64,000 nucleotides of DNA, from positions 5,471,001 through 5,535,000 of the forward strand of contig JAFCIZ010000001.1 of the NCBI GenBank assembly GCA_017871115.1, in the 5' to 3' direction. The translations under genes were made by a program, and so were the position numbers. The stretch is from Cunninghamella blakesleeana (Eukaryota > Mucoromycota > Mucoromycetes > Mucorales > Cunninghamellaceae). Shown here piece by piece: positions 11,184 to 24,360 of the stretch (within the stretch, counting starts at the first letter, position 1; each line of letters opens with the position of its first letter). The notes beneath the pieces are model-generated. The model had not been told where the DNA came from. It was given only the letters and a program-made list of their open reading frames with translations, and made no database searches.

Positions 11184-14166
11184 ATGCAGGATTCATTAAC
11201 TGAACCATATAGATTAAGATATGAATCACGAAAAAGAGGCTTTGGGTAATAATGTGTTAAAAATATATTTTAATAACTGGAATGCATTGAAAAATGGACT
11301 ATAATAATTATAGCAATAATAATAATTAAAATCTTTTTTTTTTTTATCTCTAGAACATTACCTAAAGATATAAATGTAGTCTCAAAGTTTAATATTGGTT
11401 ATTGTAATATAATAATAATGATAATAATAAATAAGATCTCTAAACATTTCTATCTTTACTTTATAATTAATATATAGTGTTTTGCCTATTTTTTATTTTA
11501 TTTTAGTTAATATACCTTCACCCAAACGGCAGAATACTTCACCAAAGCTATCATTTGCAACCACGGTAGAATCTCAAGAATCATTACATCAAGTTACTAA
11601 TGATAGACTTGAGCAAGAACCTCCGGTAAAAGTAATAGTAGAAACATCAAAGTTAGCCTCACCAAGTGAAATGGTGGATTATGAAGAGATAGATAATAAT
11701 GCACCACTGATGGAAATTGAAGAAGTAAAAGAAAAAAAGCTAAAAGATGATATATCACAAAGAAAAGACAAAGAAAAAGAAAGTGAGAATGATATTGATC
11801 AGAAACACCGTTCACCTCTAAAATCAACATTACCAATATCACCTTCGGAAACAACTAGTGGGATTAAATCTGTCATAGAAGACTATACAAATGATACAAC
11901 ACCTCTTACCAAACCTTTACATGATTTAAAAATAACAGATGAAATATTAATTAATGATTTACCTTCATCACCTATACATATACCTATTGAAATTACTATT
12001 AATAATAATACCTTACCTTCCAAAGAAATTCATAATGATGAAGATAGTGTTGATCAGAATGATGAAAAAGATACCACCATGTTTAATAAACAAAAACAAC
12101 AACATAATCAAATAGCTGAAGAATCAAGTCAACAATCTATTAATGTTCATGATAATAAATATACACGACAAGAGGTATCATTAGACGATATTTTTGATTC
12201 TCAATATGATGATAATAATAGTATCAGTAGCCACAGCAATAATAAAGACATAAATGGCTCGTTTAATAACAGCAATGCTAGTACAACTCAAACAACTTTA
12301 CAACTAGATCAAAATATTCGTACTCAATATAGCGGTAATGTTGCTACTGGACTTAATAACAATAATAAAGTTGTAAATGATTTATTTAATAATAATAATA
12401 ATGTTAGTATAACTCAAGTACCTGCAAAACTCGATAGCAACACCAATACTCAACAAAACAACAGTCTTAGTATAGGAAACTCTAACAGTAACAAATATAT
12501 AAGCAATGTGTCTAATCATTATATTGATGATAATTGTGCTACATCAACTTCTGAATTAAAAGAACGAGATATTCCATTACCACAATCATCTTCATCACCA
12601 TCGCAAACTGATATGAATGACTTATCTAATGATAGTGACAATGTTAACAAAAATAAAATAGACCAAACGCTTGAACAATTAGACCATAATATTCCACCCA
12701 CATTACAATCTGAAAATGATCAAGTTTTTAAACCAGTAGAAATAAACAGATCAGACGACGATATTAATGATCATATGGATATAGAATACAATAATCAAAG
12801 TTTTGAAATGGATGGTTTGCCCAATAAGAATAATGAAGTTACAAATCCCAAACTTGAACAAAAAAAACAGGGTATACCGGCATCAGCATCGGCATCAGGA
12901 TCAGAGTCGTCACCATTACAATTTCATACAGACAGCTTGCTTAATAATAATAGTAGCATCAATAGCGATAAAACTCAAATATCCGAAACGCAAGAACAAG
13001 ATATTTCATCGCCACTACCATTACATTCTGATTCTGATTCGTCTAATATGAAAAATAACAGTAGTAATAATAGTAATGATACAACTCAGATACCTGAGCT
13101 ATTAAATGACAATAATCTATCGGTCTCAAAGTCTGACAATGATATTATTGGTAAAACTATTGAAGAAGGCAAAACAGATGATGTTCTCAACAATCTCAAA
13201 AATATAGAAAACGATAATAATCAGTATTTTGAAATGGATTATGAAGATAATGATCATCATTACGATGATGGAGATGAAAATCATATGGAAGAACAAATTA
13301 ATGAAGAAGAAAATGGAGATAATTTAGATAATAACAATAATAGTAATTATGAGTATAATAATATTGCTGAAGATGAAGAATTAGAGATTGAATTGGAGCA
13401 GCATATTCAGGAATATATGAATGTAGAACAGCTTGAAGAAAAGCGGAATCAATTAAAGGAAGATATTCGACCTGAAATACTGGATTATTTTAAAGATAAA
13501 CAGCTACCTGATAATATAGAAGAAATAGATACAGATGGATTATTGAAACATTTAGAGAGTAACATAGAAGGTCTATTGAAACCTAGCGATAGGAAAAAGC
13601 TGTCCGACGAAATTCTATCAACTGATGCGTCTATTACTAAAGTAACATTTGATTTCAAGTAAGTTTTATAATTATCAATATTAATACTATTATTTAAAAC
13701 AAGTATATATAACTGAGATATTGAAAAATTATATTATTATTTATTATTATTACATAGAAATAAATTACAAAATCCTGACTCAAAACGTTTAGTTGAAGCA
13801 TTTGGATTAAAATTAACACATCAACTCCATACACAGTTTAAATTATATACTGAATTAAAACAATTAGAGATGATATTAAAAAAAATTAGACGCCAGCATA
13901 GTACTACTCGTTCAAAAGCACAATCTTTAAAAGTTGAATGTGATAAATACACAAGACAATTGGAAAGTAAGAAGAATGCTTTTAGAAAACTCCAAAAATC
14001 CAGGAAGGTAAACCTATATTTTCAGTTATTTTTTATTATGTTATTTTATGTGATGCTCATATATTAACTTAATTTGTGATCGCATCTTTTTTTTTATCTT
14101 TTATTGTAGACTCTAAATGAATATGAATCTTTTTTTAAAGAAATACAGGACGCTTTATTGGAATAA
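11184..14166 (+). CDS. Large low-complexity protein with C-terminal coiled coil (possible CENP-U/Ame1-like)
   Basis: Exons 11184-11245, 11354-11397, 11507-13658, 13758-14007 and 14110-14166 give 854 residues in one open frame. The N-terminus (MQDSLTEPYRLRYESRKRGFG) is basic and conserved-looking. A disordered N/S/D/Q-rich region follows (about residues 40-620). The last 230 residues are strongly helical, with acidic LEIELEQHIQEYM and then LVEAFGLKLTHQLHTQF, LKQLEMILKKIRRQH and SKKNAFRKLQKSRKTL. A short N-terminal motif, long disorder and a C-terminal coiled coil ending in a small helix resemble inner-kinetochore CENP-U/Ame1, but the similarity is too weak to name it. The intron 2 donor (GTTATT) is unusual, so exon 2 is the least certain. 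Confidence 0.65.
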
Positions 14167-14749
14167 TAATAATAATGATAATGATAATAATATATATATA
14201 TTTATGATCTTAAATGATAGCAATAATAATAATATAGTAAATTTATGTAAATAATGAAAAATACATGCATAAAACAAATATAGCATATATATATATATAT
14301 ATTATAGTAGCTTTGTTTATAAACATAATAAAAATGAAAATAAAAAAAATTCACTTATAAATATGTGTTAACTAAATAATATATAGTTTATTTTTTATAT
14401 TGCTTTTTAAAATTAATAAATAATATACGTATAATAATCCATACAAGCTTTTTAAAATCTTAGTTTTGTGTTAAATTTAAGACAGAATCAAAAGAGTTAC
14501 ACGAGTCGGTGTTTGTAAAAATTTTCACCTTGCAATTTTTTTATTTTAAAAAAATTCATTTTTTTTTTCTTTCTCTTTTCCTATTTCTTTTTCTTTTTCT
14601 TTTTTTTTTTTTTTTTTTTTTTTTCTTTTCTTTTTTTTTTTAAGCGCGTTTCATTTTATATACTTGGCATCGTGTTTTCTTTTTAAATTTCTACTTTACA
14701 TTATTATTATTTTAATCCTATATCTGTAGTTATTTATATATATCCATTT

Positions 14750-14789
<40 letters not shown>

Positions 14790-14861
14790 TATACGTATTA
14801 AAAAAAAAACAAAGCCAAAGGAAAAAAATAACCAAAACCATAATTAATAATAAATAGATAT
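14167..14861. other. Spacer with long T-tract and CT-rich promoter of the F-box/DUSP gene
   Basis: Contains a pyrimidine-rich region at 14556-14641 including a run of about 24 T, followed by GCGCGTTTC at 14644-14652 and a TA microsatellite at about 14755-14786 just before the F-box gene. CT-rich stretches of this kind are common in fungal promoters. No coding sequence was seen. Confidence 0.5.
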
Positions 14862-15479
14862 ATGGAAATAGCAAACAAGTCGACTATGGAACGATTAACA
14901 CCTGAAATATTACTTAATATTACACAGTACGTTGATATAAAAACTATATTGGCATTATCTTTAACCTGTAAAGCATTTTCAAGTTTAGTTAGTGATGAAC
15001 GTATATTGAAACGTCTTGTTGATCGCGATTATAATATTCGATATAAACATCCTGATATTACTTGGCAGCAGTTATATAATCAATTACAACATCACCAAAT
15101 TAGTCTCTGTACTCACCTTAGCGATATACCTAATAATTTATCTACTAGTAAACAAGAATTAATTAAAAATTATACTGATACAAAACCTTTATGCAGTAGT
15201 TGTCAAAATAATACTTCCATTTATTTAAGCTTAAACAACTCTTCTGATAAACAAGGTAAATAGTTATATTGATGTATGAAAAAAGTTATATTAATATTAA
15301 ATACAATGAAATTATTATATATACATATATATACATATATACATTTACTATCAATTACTTTATTTCTTAGTATGCCGATCTTGTTCTGCAAAAGAAGAAG
15401 GCCCTTCATCAGTTCAATATAATTTAGAAGCTACTAATTTGTATTGTTTCAAATGCTCACGTCAAGTAATTTTTATATA

Positions 15480-15512
<33 letters not shown>

Positions 15513-16613
15513 AATATATATATTCAATAATCCAAAATATTTCTATAATCACTGCATTTTAATACTAAATATATTATTATTATTATTATTATTAATATTA
15601 TTTTTATCTTTATTATTTTTCATTTATATAGGTGGGTGGTAAATCTAGCAACGACAATGAAAAATATAAAGTGAAAATAATTTTAAAAAGTTTGGGTGTA
15701 GAGGCAAATATAAATACAAATACAGAAAATGTAAAATCAATCCTTCAGCAACATTTAAATAATGAACCAATTCAATCAACTTCACCCTATGCATCCACTC
15801 CTGAATCAACTTCTATCAATACTACCACTACTTCCACTATCACCACTGAAACAGCACCAGCAACTACTACCACTCCGACTGAAATATTACCTGATACAGA
15901 AACTCAAGATAATAATATAGAAAATCAAGAGGATATAGAAAAAAGACGTAAAGCAGAACAATTACTTTATATACAAGAGTTACGACAAGAAGACATGTCA
16001 TTGAAGCATTATTTAGTTGAGAAATCTTGGGGAAGAGCATGGATGATGTTTAGAACTCGTAAGTGATTGCTTAAGTGTAATCAAATACAAAAATACCTTG
16101 GAAAATAAATGAATGATGCAATAATGTGTACATAATAATAATAATAATAATAATAATACTAATCATCATCAACATTTTTTATTTTATTTGGATACAATTA
16201 TTTAGGTGAAGGGTCACCATATCCTGGCCCTATTACAAATAATAAACTTGCACGCAGTAATGGTACTTTAGATCCAAACATTCGCATTCCAATGGACAAA
16301 TTCCGCCCCGCACCTGAAACTCATGCTGATATAGTGAGTGAAAAGCTTTGGAAATATTTAGAAAAGACCTATGGTGTTCAAGGAAAAGCATATTCAGAAG
16401 GTAAATGGATTTATCAATAATACATATTAAATAAAAAAAAATATCTTGAAAAATAATGGTAATGGTGGTTATTTACAATATACAATATACTTTTTTTATT
16501 AAACTAAATAAATAAATAAATAATTATCTATAGATGATATGGACGGCCCTGAATACGCAAGATTAAGAATATGTGTAGATGATTTTAAGCATAGTATTCA
16601 ACTTTATCCTTAA
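14862..16613 (+). CDS. F-box protein with C-terminal DUSP-like domain
   Basis: Exons 14862-15255, 15371-15465, 15632-16058, 16206-16400 and 16534-16613 give 396 residues. An F-box starts near residue 9 (MERLTPEILLNITQYVDIKT, then LSLTCKAFSSLV), which would bind Skp1 in an SCF ligase. Cysteine pairs CSSC, CRSC and CFKC (about residues 112-162) suggest a small zinc ribbon. After an S/T-rich linker, VEKSWGRAWMMFRT, YPGPITNNKL and SEKLWKYLEKTYGV form a DUSP-like fold, the module otherwise found next to ubiquitin-specific protease domains. No protease domain is present. It is probably a substrate-receptor subunit of unknown target. Confidence 0.75.
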
Positions 16614-17246
16614 AAGTAATCCAATCGTTTAATTTTATATATTTACTATTTTTATAATTAAATGCAGTTTATAGTATTTTAATTCTTATTGAATTAAAAT
16701 ATCACTCCATTTTCAATTTTCCTTAAAATTAAACTAAAAAAATGGCTAAAGTCTGATGTTTTTTAAGGTTGAAAAGAATAATTAATCGTATATCATTACA
16801 ATAAAATTTTATTTAATAGTATTTGTATATATATATTGAAATAGATGATTATTTTAAATATTGAACATATAAATAGTGATGGAGTAAAATGAAGAGTAGT
16901 GAATTGGTTATTAAAAAAAAGTTATTGTTAAAAGTATTGAATATTCAATAACAAAAAAAAAGTACATTAAAAATTTAGGGATAAAAAATTGTATGGTAAT
17001 GCAGATATAAGGTGTATATATATAGGGAAAATTCTTAAAATTTATATGTTAAATTCTATATATGCATACTTTTTTTAAAAAAAAGGTTAGATAAAAAGAA
17101 AATACATATATAAAACTTCAAAAATCAAAAAAATAAAGTATATATTAAAAAAAATTTCGAGTAAAAATCAGAATATAATATAAACAATATATATATTTAA
17201 AATAAATAAATAAAAAAAAAAAAAAAAAAAAAAATACCAATAACCC
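16614..17246. other. Convergent spacer between the F-box/DUSP and BTB genes
   Basis: Contains the 3' ends of two convergent genes. It is very AT-rich, with a T7A8 block at 17070-17084 and a run of about 24 A just before the BTB stop (about 17211-17234). No gene was seen. Confidence 0.55.
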
Positions 17247-18836
17247 CTAAGCATCACTATCTTCTTCGTCCGATTCCAATTCATATAGTGAAGGATCCCA
17301 TTTACCGTATTTTCGTTTTGGTGGTTTTATCAAATTTATTGTCATGATCAAGTTATCCTTATCTTCCTTCTTTTTCTTATTAGTGCTACTATTATTATTG
17401 TTACTAGCACTGTTGTTGTTACTAAGGCTACTGTTATTCATTGTAGGGGTAGATAAAGCGGACGAAGCTGAAGATGGAATAGTCGTTGTAGTGTTGGTAG
17501 CATGTTGGGCCAAAGTAGTTGTATCATCAAATCGCAAACTAATAATAATTGAGTTTTCATCAAATCCTTCTTCCATTAATATTTTATTATTATTATCACT
17601 ATTATCATTATTATTATTATGAGTTGCTTTATTCGAAGGACGTAATTGAAGCACTTTTTTAGAAAATAAATATCGTTGAATTGAATCTTGAACAGGTAAA
17701 TCAACATTTTCTAAACAACGTTTCAAGTAACACCAAGGTAATTTGGCATAGATTTTAGCTAACTCAGTCATACCACGTAAAGGAAGTGTTTTGGAAGCCA
17801 TATAGCCATGTGCCTGATGCTTTCCTATCGTAAACCCACCACTCATTTTCACAGAAGTAGTAAAAGCTTCCAATTTAGTTGGTAATCCACGAGTGAGGTA
17901 CTGAAGTAAATGCTCATCTATACCGCGTACCCAAGGTTTTAAATATTGCTGTTGTTCATTAGATGAAGATTTCTTCAATGAAATCTTTGAATCAATAATA
18001 ATATATGGTTTCAAGTGTAATGACCAAAGTAAAGCTGAGTTTTCATTAAATCCTTGAGATAGAATAGCATGAAGTAACGTTTCTTTTAAAGGTATTTCCA
18101 AATATTCAGCAAGGTCAATTAATTCTAAACAGACTTGGGGTTTTTCATTAGCAAAATAGGTTATATCTTGACGTGATAAAGGACGATATAAGTGAGTAAA
18201 AATAGTATGAAAAGATTCAACTAATGCTGTTCCATAATCCAATTCAATCAAACTGGCACCGTCGTCCTGCTGTTCTAATTCCAATAACCGTTTATATAAA
18301 TATGGTGATCGCGATACAATTAATGAATGTAAAGCAAAAGTTTTTGCAATACTAGGAATGGATACAGTTATATCAGAAAAATTGCCTAATTATTATAATG
18401 AAGATATATAAATAAATGATAAATAAATAAGAATTAAAATGATTTATGAATTAGTCCATTTTCAATTGTTATTTATTCAACCTTATTTTTATAATTTTTT
18501 TTTTATTGTATTCATCATACCTTGTAAAAATCCAACATGATAAAGATAGTTACAATAAGTTTGCGATCCTGTTTCGTTATAGACAACGCCAGTATTAGGA
18601 GCAGTGAAATAATGCTGCTGCTGCTGTTGTTGTTGTTGTCTAGGTAAGTGATGATTCATCATGGGAACTGGGATTGGTATCTGCATAGGTTGAATGGATT
18701 GATGAGGCATAGATGGTGATGATGCATGTTGATAATATTGTGATCCATTTGCAGTAGGTGTTATATATCCAGTTGCTTTATAGTTTGGGGACATGGTGTG
18801 TTGATTATAGCTATTTGTAGTCATATCTGCAATCAT
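17247..18836 (-). CDS. BTB/POZ domain protein
   Basis: Exons 18836-18521 and 18385-17247 give 484 residues. The first 105 residues are Q/P/Y/N-rich, with a run of eight Q. The BTB fold spans about residues 105-215: GNFSDITVSIP, FALHSLIVSRSPYLYKRLL, FHTIFTHLYR and LAEYLEIPLKETLL. The rest has a conserved-looking central part, an N/S/T-rich linker, and a C-terminus with PKRKYGKWDPSLYE and an acidic end (DEEDSDA). BTB proteins dimerise and often serve as Cullin-3 adaptors or transcription regulators. No Kelch, zinc-finger or MATH domain is seen, so the role is open. Divergent from MIS12. Confidence 0.75.
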
Positions 18837-19402
18837 ATGCTATATTTTTTTTTGGTAAAAATTATTCAAGAATAATGTTATCTTGACCTTTTTATTTATT
18901 TATTTGCTTTCCTTTGCTTTGTTAAATAGGTGATATTAATAGGATAAAATAATTTTTTGTAGTGATGTTATGGTGATATTTATATAAAGTATTTTTGTAC
19001 ACACGTTTTATTGTATTTTCTTTTTTATGTATATAATAAAAGCTAAAAAAAATTGTTGTGCTAGAAAGAAAAAAGAAAAGTTTTGAATAATATTTTATTA
19101 AGATTGATTAAATGATTATAAAATATAATATTAATAAATCTTTTTTATTTTATTTTAATTTATAATACCTTTAATTAGTATTTACAAGATGGGGGTGACA
19201 AAAGTAGTGGAGAAAAGAAAGAAAGAAAAAAAATACGAATTTTTTAAAAAACAATGGAAAAAATTTAAATACCGATATTTTTCACTTCAAAAGCTCTTCG
19301 AAAATTGGCGGTGACTTTTTTTAAAAAATCCACTCATTTTCCTTTTTTTCTTCTTTTCTTTAAATATACGCTTTTTTATATTAATATATAAATAAATTAT
19401 AA
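18837..19402. promoter_or_regulatory. Divergent BTB/MIS12 promoter region
   Basis: 566 bases between two diverging genes. It is AT-rich, with a purine-rich run near 19200-19230, TTGGCGGTGAC near 19303 and a T/C-rich block just before the MIS12 start. No further gene was seen. Confidence 0.45.
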
Positions 19403-20447
19403 ATGGATACAGACAACAAATCATTTGCTTATAAAAATAAAAATGAAAATAACGAAAACGATAAAGATATAACACGTTTATATGGAAAATCAGAAATGGT
19501 TGCGGAACATCTTCAGCTATTACCTATTAATTTTTTGGATCAAATGTACAATGTATTAAATATATCAGTATACAGAGCTTTAGAAGGAATTAAGCCTTAT
19601 TTATTATATAGAACGGTTTCTAGTAATGATATTGATAGTACTAATAGAAGCGAATTTGTCGATAAGGTATATATATATATATATATAATACAGGTAGCCC
19701 TATTTTATATTATTGACTTATATATTTTTTTCAAGTAGAAGTTTCCCGAATATGAAACTCGCGTAGAAACAACTATTGATAGCTATTTTAATCGATTTCA
19801 ACAATACGTATTAGATATCATATTACATATACCCAAAAATAGAAAGATTACATTAGAGCATTATCAAGTAAAGAACAAAAGTAGTAGATTGGAGTGTTAA
19901 AAGAAAACATTAAAATCTGGTAATAAAGCTAACTTTTTGTCTTTTTTTTTAAAAAAAATAATAATAATGCTTAGGGCCTAGATTTAACTTGTACCGACGA
20001 ACATATTGAATTATTAGACGAGGAATTAAATAAACTACGAAAAGAAATCATATCTGTAATGTTTTACAAATAATATATATATAAATGGGATATTGAATTT
20101 ATAAACATTAATTATTTTTTATTTTTTATTTTTTATATTTATTTAGCAAAAAGCATTAAAACATAAACTTGATATCGAAGAGCAAAGGTTGGATAAAGCA
20201 TTGAAATGCCTAGAAGAGTATGGCGATCAAACAAAATTTTTATCAACACTGCCAGAAAAATATCAAGGTAAAAAAGAAAGAGGATGAAGAAAAAGAATAA
20301 AAAAAGTAAAAAATTTCTTTATTTATTCTCTAAATCTGGTGTTACATTTTTTATTACATTTACATAGTAAATCCAGTTGAAGATACTATACGGTATGTAT
20401 TAAACGAAGTAAATAGTTTTAGTGATTTAAATGATGAAAGTCAATAA
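19403..20447 (+). CDS. MIS12: Kinetochore protein Mis12/Mtw1
   Basis: Exons 19403-19666, 19739-19867, 19975-20055, 20147-20267 and 20368-20447 give 224 residues, as usual for Mis12. It is a subunit of the MIND/Mis12 complex that links inner centromere proteins to the microtubule-binding Ndc80 complex. The hallmark N-terminal head is present (EHLQLLPINFLDQMYNVLNI), then a helical region with FPEYETRVETTIDSYFNRF, and a coiled coil (LLDEELNKLRKEII, KHKLDIEEQRLDKALKCL). All introns keep frame. Intron 2 contains a T9A8 block (19942-19958). Confidence 0.88.
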
Positions 20448-20823
20448 ATCAATAAATATATATATATATATATATACCCATCTATGCTATTCTGATTTGG
20501 TTAAAATTCTATATATATTTATATATATATAAGTTTTGTCCTTTATTTTTTTAATGCAAATATTTTAAAATAAACTATTTTAATGAACGACATGTACTTA
20601 AGAAAAATGACATTGTAAATTTAAGCACAATTAAATGATCTATTCGAGAAATAATAATAATAATAATAATAATATGAGTTAAGTTTATTAGTAAATTAAG
20701 TTAAATAGCTATTAAGTGATGTATTTTTTTTAAAAAAAAGTATTGTTACAATTAGAGAATACATATATATATGTAAATGTTAAGTAATAAAATATAAATA
20801 TTCGATATAAAATAAATAAGCTT
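20448..20823. other. Convergent spacer between MIS12 and SIP5
   Basis: 3' ends of two convergent genes, with TA and AAT microsatellites and a T8A8 block at 20724-20739. Nothing coding was seen. Confidence 0.5.
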
Positions 20824-21921
20824 TTAATTTGAGTGATGTGGCCGTACTACTGTTCGACGGGTTGTCCCATTGCTTGATATATTTGGTGAAGAAGTCGGTT
20901 TTAGCGACTCTTGCCAATCTGGTCGAACATGATCTAAAAATAAAAATCAAGAAACATATATTTATAAATATTAAAATAATATATATAACGCTATAATTAT
21001 TATTATGATAATGGTGGTGATTTTACCCGCCAGCACTACGTCACGGTCAAAAATGCAAAGTCTTTTTATTTTTCCTAATTGTTGATTTTGTAATATATCG
21101 GATCTTCTTTGACAAAAGCTTGCATAATGGAGACTCCAAGGTGGTGGAATACGAATAATACCAAGATTAGGTTGAAGACAAAATGGGCATGGTATTGTTA
21201 AAGAAGGCGCATCAACTGATCTTTTTAGTTGTAAAAAACATTCTGTACATATAAATTTATCACAGCACCGGGTACGGTTGATAAATGGTGGGTAAAACTA
21301 TTTTTTTTTTTAAAAAAAAATAAAACAAAATGAAAATAAAATGGCAACAGTTAAAAATGAGGAATTGAATCGAATCAATAACTATATAAGTTGAGCACAA
21401 TTTATTATTGTATTACCAAAAAACATATAGGACATTCAACTGAGTCTTTATATAGAACATAATTTTGTATATTTTCTGGTGTATGTTTTGCTAAAAAGAG
21501 GCTCATACGTTTTGCGGTCAGAGCAAACTTGCTATATTGACAACCTGCATTTTTAGAGGTAGAAGAAGAACGTTCGTCTAAAGAAGCCAATATACTGAGT
21601 TGACTAACGCTATTATTGACAGGCTTTTCAAAATAGCCTTTTAAATAATAAAAATAAAGATAAAGATAAAGATAAAATATAAAGTTAGTTATCTAGAGCA
21701 TTATTTTTATTTTTACTATTACTACTTCTGCTACTAATATTATGATTATCATTGTCACCTCGATAAAATGGGGCTAAACGCCCTTCCTTAATAAAACGCT
21801 TTACAAGTTTAGTATTATAATCTGGTGGTGAATTGGTGGAGTGGATTCCTTGCGGGGTGATGGGGCCGAAGTCAAGTGGATCAATAAAAGAATCTATCAA
21901 TTTTGAATTAGAGTGGCCCAT
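20824..21921 (-). CDS. SIP5: SIP5-like RING-type zinc protein
   Basis: Exons 21921-21759, 21637-21417, 21297-21027 and 20933-20824 give 254 residues. The fungal Sip5 family (Snf1-interacting in yeast) carries a degenerate RING; here it is ECPICFLFYPP, RCCDKFICTECFLQLKRS and PCPFCLQPNLGI, spanning about residues 121-175. MGHSNSKLI at the N-terminus could be an N-myristoylation site. LAPFYRG near residue 50 matches the conserved LAPFYKG motif. The exon 1 donor is chosen as GTGACA because it leaves LAPFYRGY in frame and places AACTAAC (about 21686-21692) as branch site; the GTAAAAAT donor downstream also keeps frame. SIP5 is thought to act around glucose signalling; its biochemistry is unclear. 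Confidence 0.85.
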
Positions 21922-22285
21922 TATTTGATATAAATGAAAATATTTTAATACACTTTTTTATTTTAAAATAAAATAAAAAAGGTTAAAAAAAAAGGGACGA
22001 TGGCAGTAAATGGGTGGGAAAAAGAGAAAAAGGAAAACAAAGAAGAAAAAAAGAACAATGAAATTTTGATTGACAAGAAAAAAAATTTAAAGGGGAGCTT
22101 TTCCAAAATGGTACAAAAAAACGGAGTGTTAATTTTTCTTGGAAAATTTAATCAAGCAAACGCAAATTTTTTATCTCTTTTCTCATTATCGCTATTTTTT
22201 TTACTACTATCAACTTTTTTAAACATAGTAATAAATAATAAAATACTTATTATATGTTTAGTTTTTTATGGTAATGAATTAAACT
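21922..22285. promoter_or_regulatory. Divergent SIP5/RhoGAP promoter region
   Basis: 364 bases between two diverging genes. It is purine-rich on the plus strand (about 22010-22095). An open frame at 22000-22305 runs through it but has low-complexity K/E then L/F composition, so it is not called as a gene. Confidence 0.45.
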
Positions 22286-24360
22286 ATGTCATCTCATTTC
22301 TCTGATTCATCTTCAACCTCATCATCAGAACTATCTTTTGAAGACGACACACAAATAAAACAAAACAATACAACAACGTCATCAGTCTTTTCGAAGTTAG
22401 CTGGTACAGTTCGTGATACTAGGTCTAAAGTGGAACAAAAAAAATATGAACTTAATGCAAGCATGCAAGAAAAGTTGCCAGAATGGCGTTCTCGGGGAGC
22501 TATGTATAGCAACCGTGCTCGTGAAACAAGTATAGAATGGAGCCGTAAAGGAAAAGAAGCAGTTGATAGATGGAAAAAGGAACATTATGATAAATCAAAT
22601 GGTAAACCCATTCATAATATATAAATATATATACACATACACACACAGATATATATAGTATTTACAGACATCTAATATGTGTATATATACATATATATAA
22701 TAGAAGCACAACTTCCGGCATCACCAACTTCCCTAACAACAAATAATGTGTTTGGTGTATCCTTGCAAAAATCTATTCTGACAACAAATACTTCGGGTAG
22801 TCATCATAATCCAATAGTATTCCAACGATGTATTGATTATTTAGATGTTTATGGTAAACATATGAATATATAAGTATATATTTATATATAAAGGGTTATT
22901 ATTTTCATCACTATTTATTAACTTTTTAATACTTTATTTTTAATATTAAATTTAAAATTAGGTATACATGAAGTTGGTATTTATAGGTAAAGCTTGAATA
23001 TATATATATATTAAAAAAAGTAGCGAATAACGAAACATACTATATATATTTAATAGAATCCCCGGTAGCACTACAGCAGTTAATAAACTCAAAGAACAAT
23101 TTGAATCTGGTAGTTAATATAGTTTGCTTTTTTTTTCTTTAATTGTTAAATATTTCTTTATATAAATAATAATATACTTATATATTTATATAATGATATT
23201 ATAAAATTTTTATTTAAATTATTAGATGGCGATGTTGATTTTTTTATATCTCGTCCTGATCCTCACGTTGTTGGAACTCTTCTTAAAATGTTTTTACGTG
23301 AATGTAAGTCTTATATATTTCAATATTATATATTTAATTTTTTATTATTTGTATTTTATAAAACATATTTTTTATTATTATACAATTCATAATAGTGCCT
23401 GAGCCATTGATACCTCAATCAATTAATCAACAATACACCAATGAAATTAAATTATTTTTGAAAAAACAATCGGATGATGATAAAAAAGAAAACACATCAA
23501 TATCAAATGTGTTCGAAGATGAATCACCAACAGTTACACAAGACTTACTTGATACTATCATAGAAATAACGGAACAGATGCCCATTATAAATCAAAATAT
23601 TTTAAAAAGTTTATGCCATCATCTGCAGCGTATATCCAATAATTCAAATGAAAATAGAATGAATACATCCAATTTAGCTGTTATATTTATCCCTACACTT
23701 TGTATTGGTCGTCTTTTATTCCGATGTTTTGTGGATTATTATGACGATATTTTTAATAAAAAAAAGATGACAAGAGATGCTTCCAATACATTGGCTGGTC
23801 CAACACAAACAAAAATTCATAATCGGTCAGCATCTTCACCAAGTAATAGTATTAGACCATCACCACCACCATTACCTCAAAAACCAAAGAGTTTTCATAT
23901 TAAAAAACCACCTCGACGACTTAATAAAAGTATAGATCTTGGAAAACAGCAACAACAACAACAAAATAATCATATTGATCATAATAAAACATATTCTGAT
24001 ACCGATGTCACTTCTATTATGTCACCACCTCCTCCTCCACCTAAACCGGCAAGGTCGCCTATATCTAAACCTGTTACTGATGCTACTAAATCACCACCAT
24101 CACCAATTAATCATCATAGAATCATTGAAACAAAAACAAGATCAAGGTCTGTGTCTTCTCCGAATTCAGCTTTACCATCATTAACCCACCATCATTCTAT
24201 ATCCACATTAAAATCGACATCAAAAACACTGCCATCTATACCATTAACCTCCTCATCATCAGTACGTAATCGTAGCGGAAGTCGTGTAGAAGCTCTAGGT
24301 AGACAGTTTGAACAACTAATAACAAAATCATCTTCTTCAATAAAAAATATTGATGATTAA
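22286..24360 (+). CDS. Rho GTPase-activating protein with proline-rich tail
   Basis: Exons 22286-22601, 22704-22853, 22962-22986, 23057-23109, 23226-23303 and 23396-24360 give 528 residues. The RhoGAP domain (about residues 125-290) begins FGVSLQKSI and carries the arginine finger in GIYRIPGS (R164, split across an intron). It continues with FFISRPDPHVVGTLLKMFLRELPEPLIP and RMNTSNLAVIFIPTL, the family's Asn-containing box. It should switch off Rho/Cdc42-type GTPases in polarity. The first 105 residues are charged and helical without a recognised domain. The C-terminal half is disordered, with PPPPPPKPARSP-type SH3 ligands. Exon 3 is only 25 bases. Confidence 0.9.

Noticed and set aside
17344..17622. 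Plus-strand open frame rich in leucine
   Set aside because: Antisense of the N/S-rich part of the BTB gene; composition follows from AAT/AGT repeats.
22000..22305. Open frame of 101 codons before the RhoGAP gene
   Set aside because: Low-complexity K/E followed by L/F, lying in the shared promoter; no family features.
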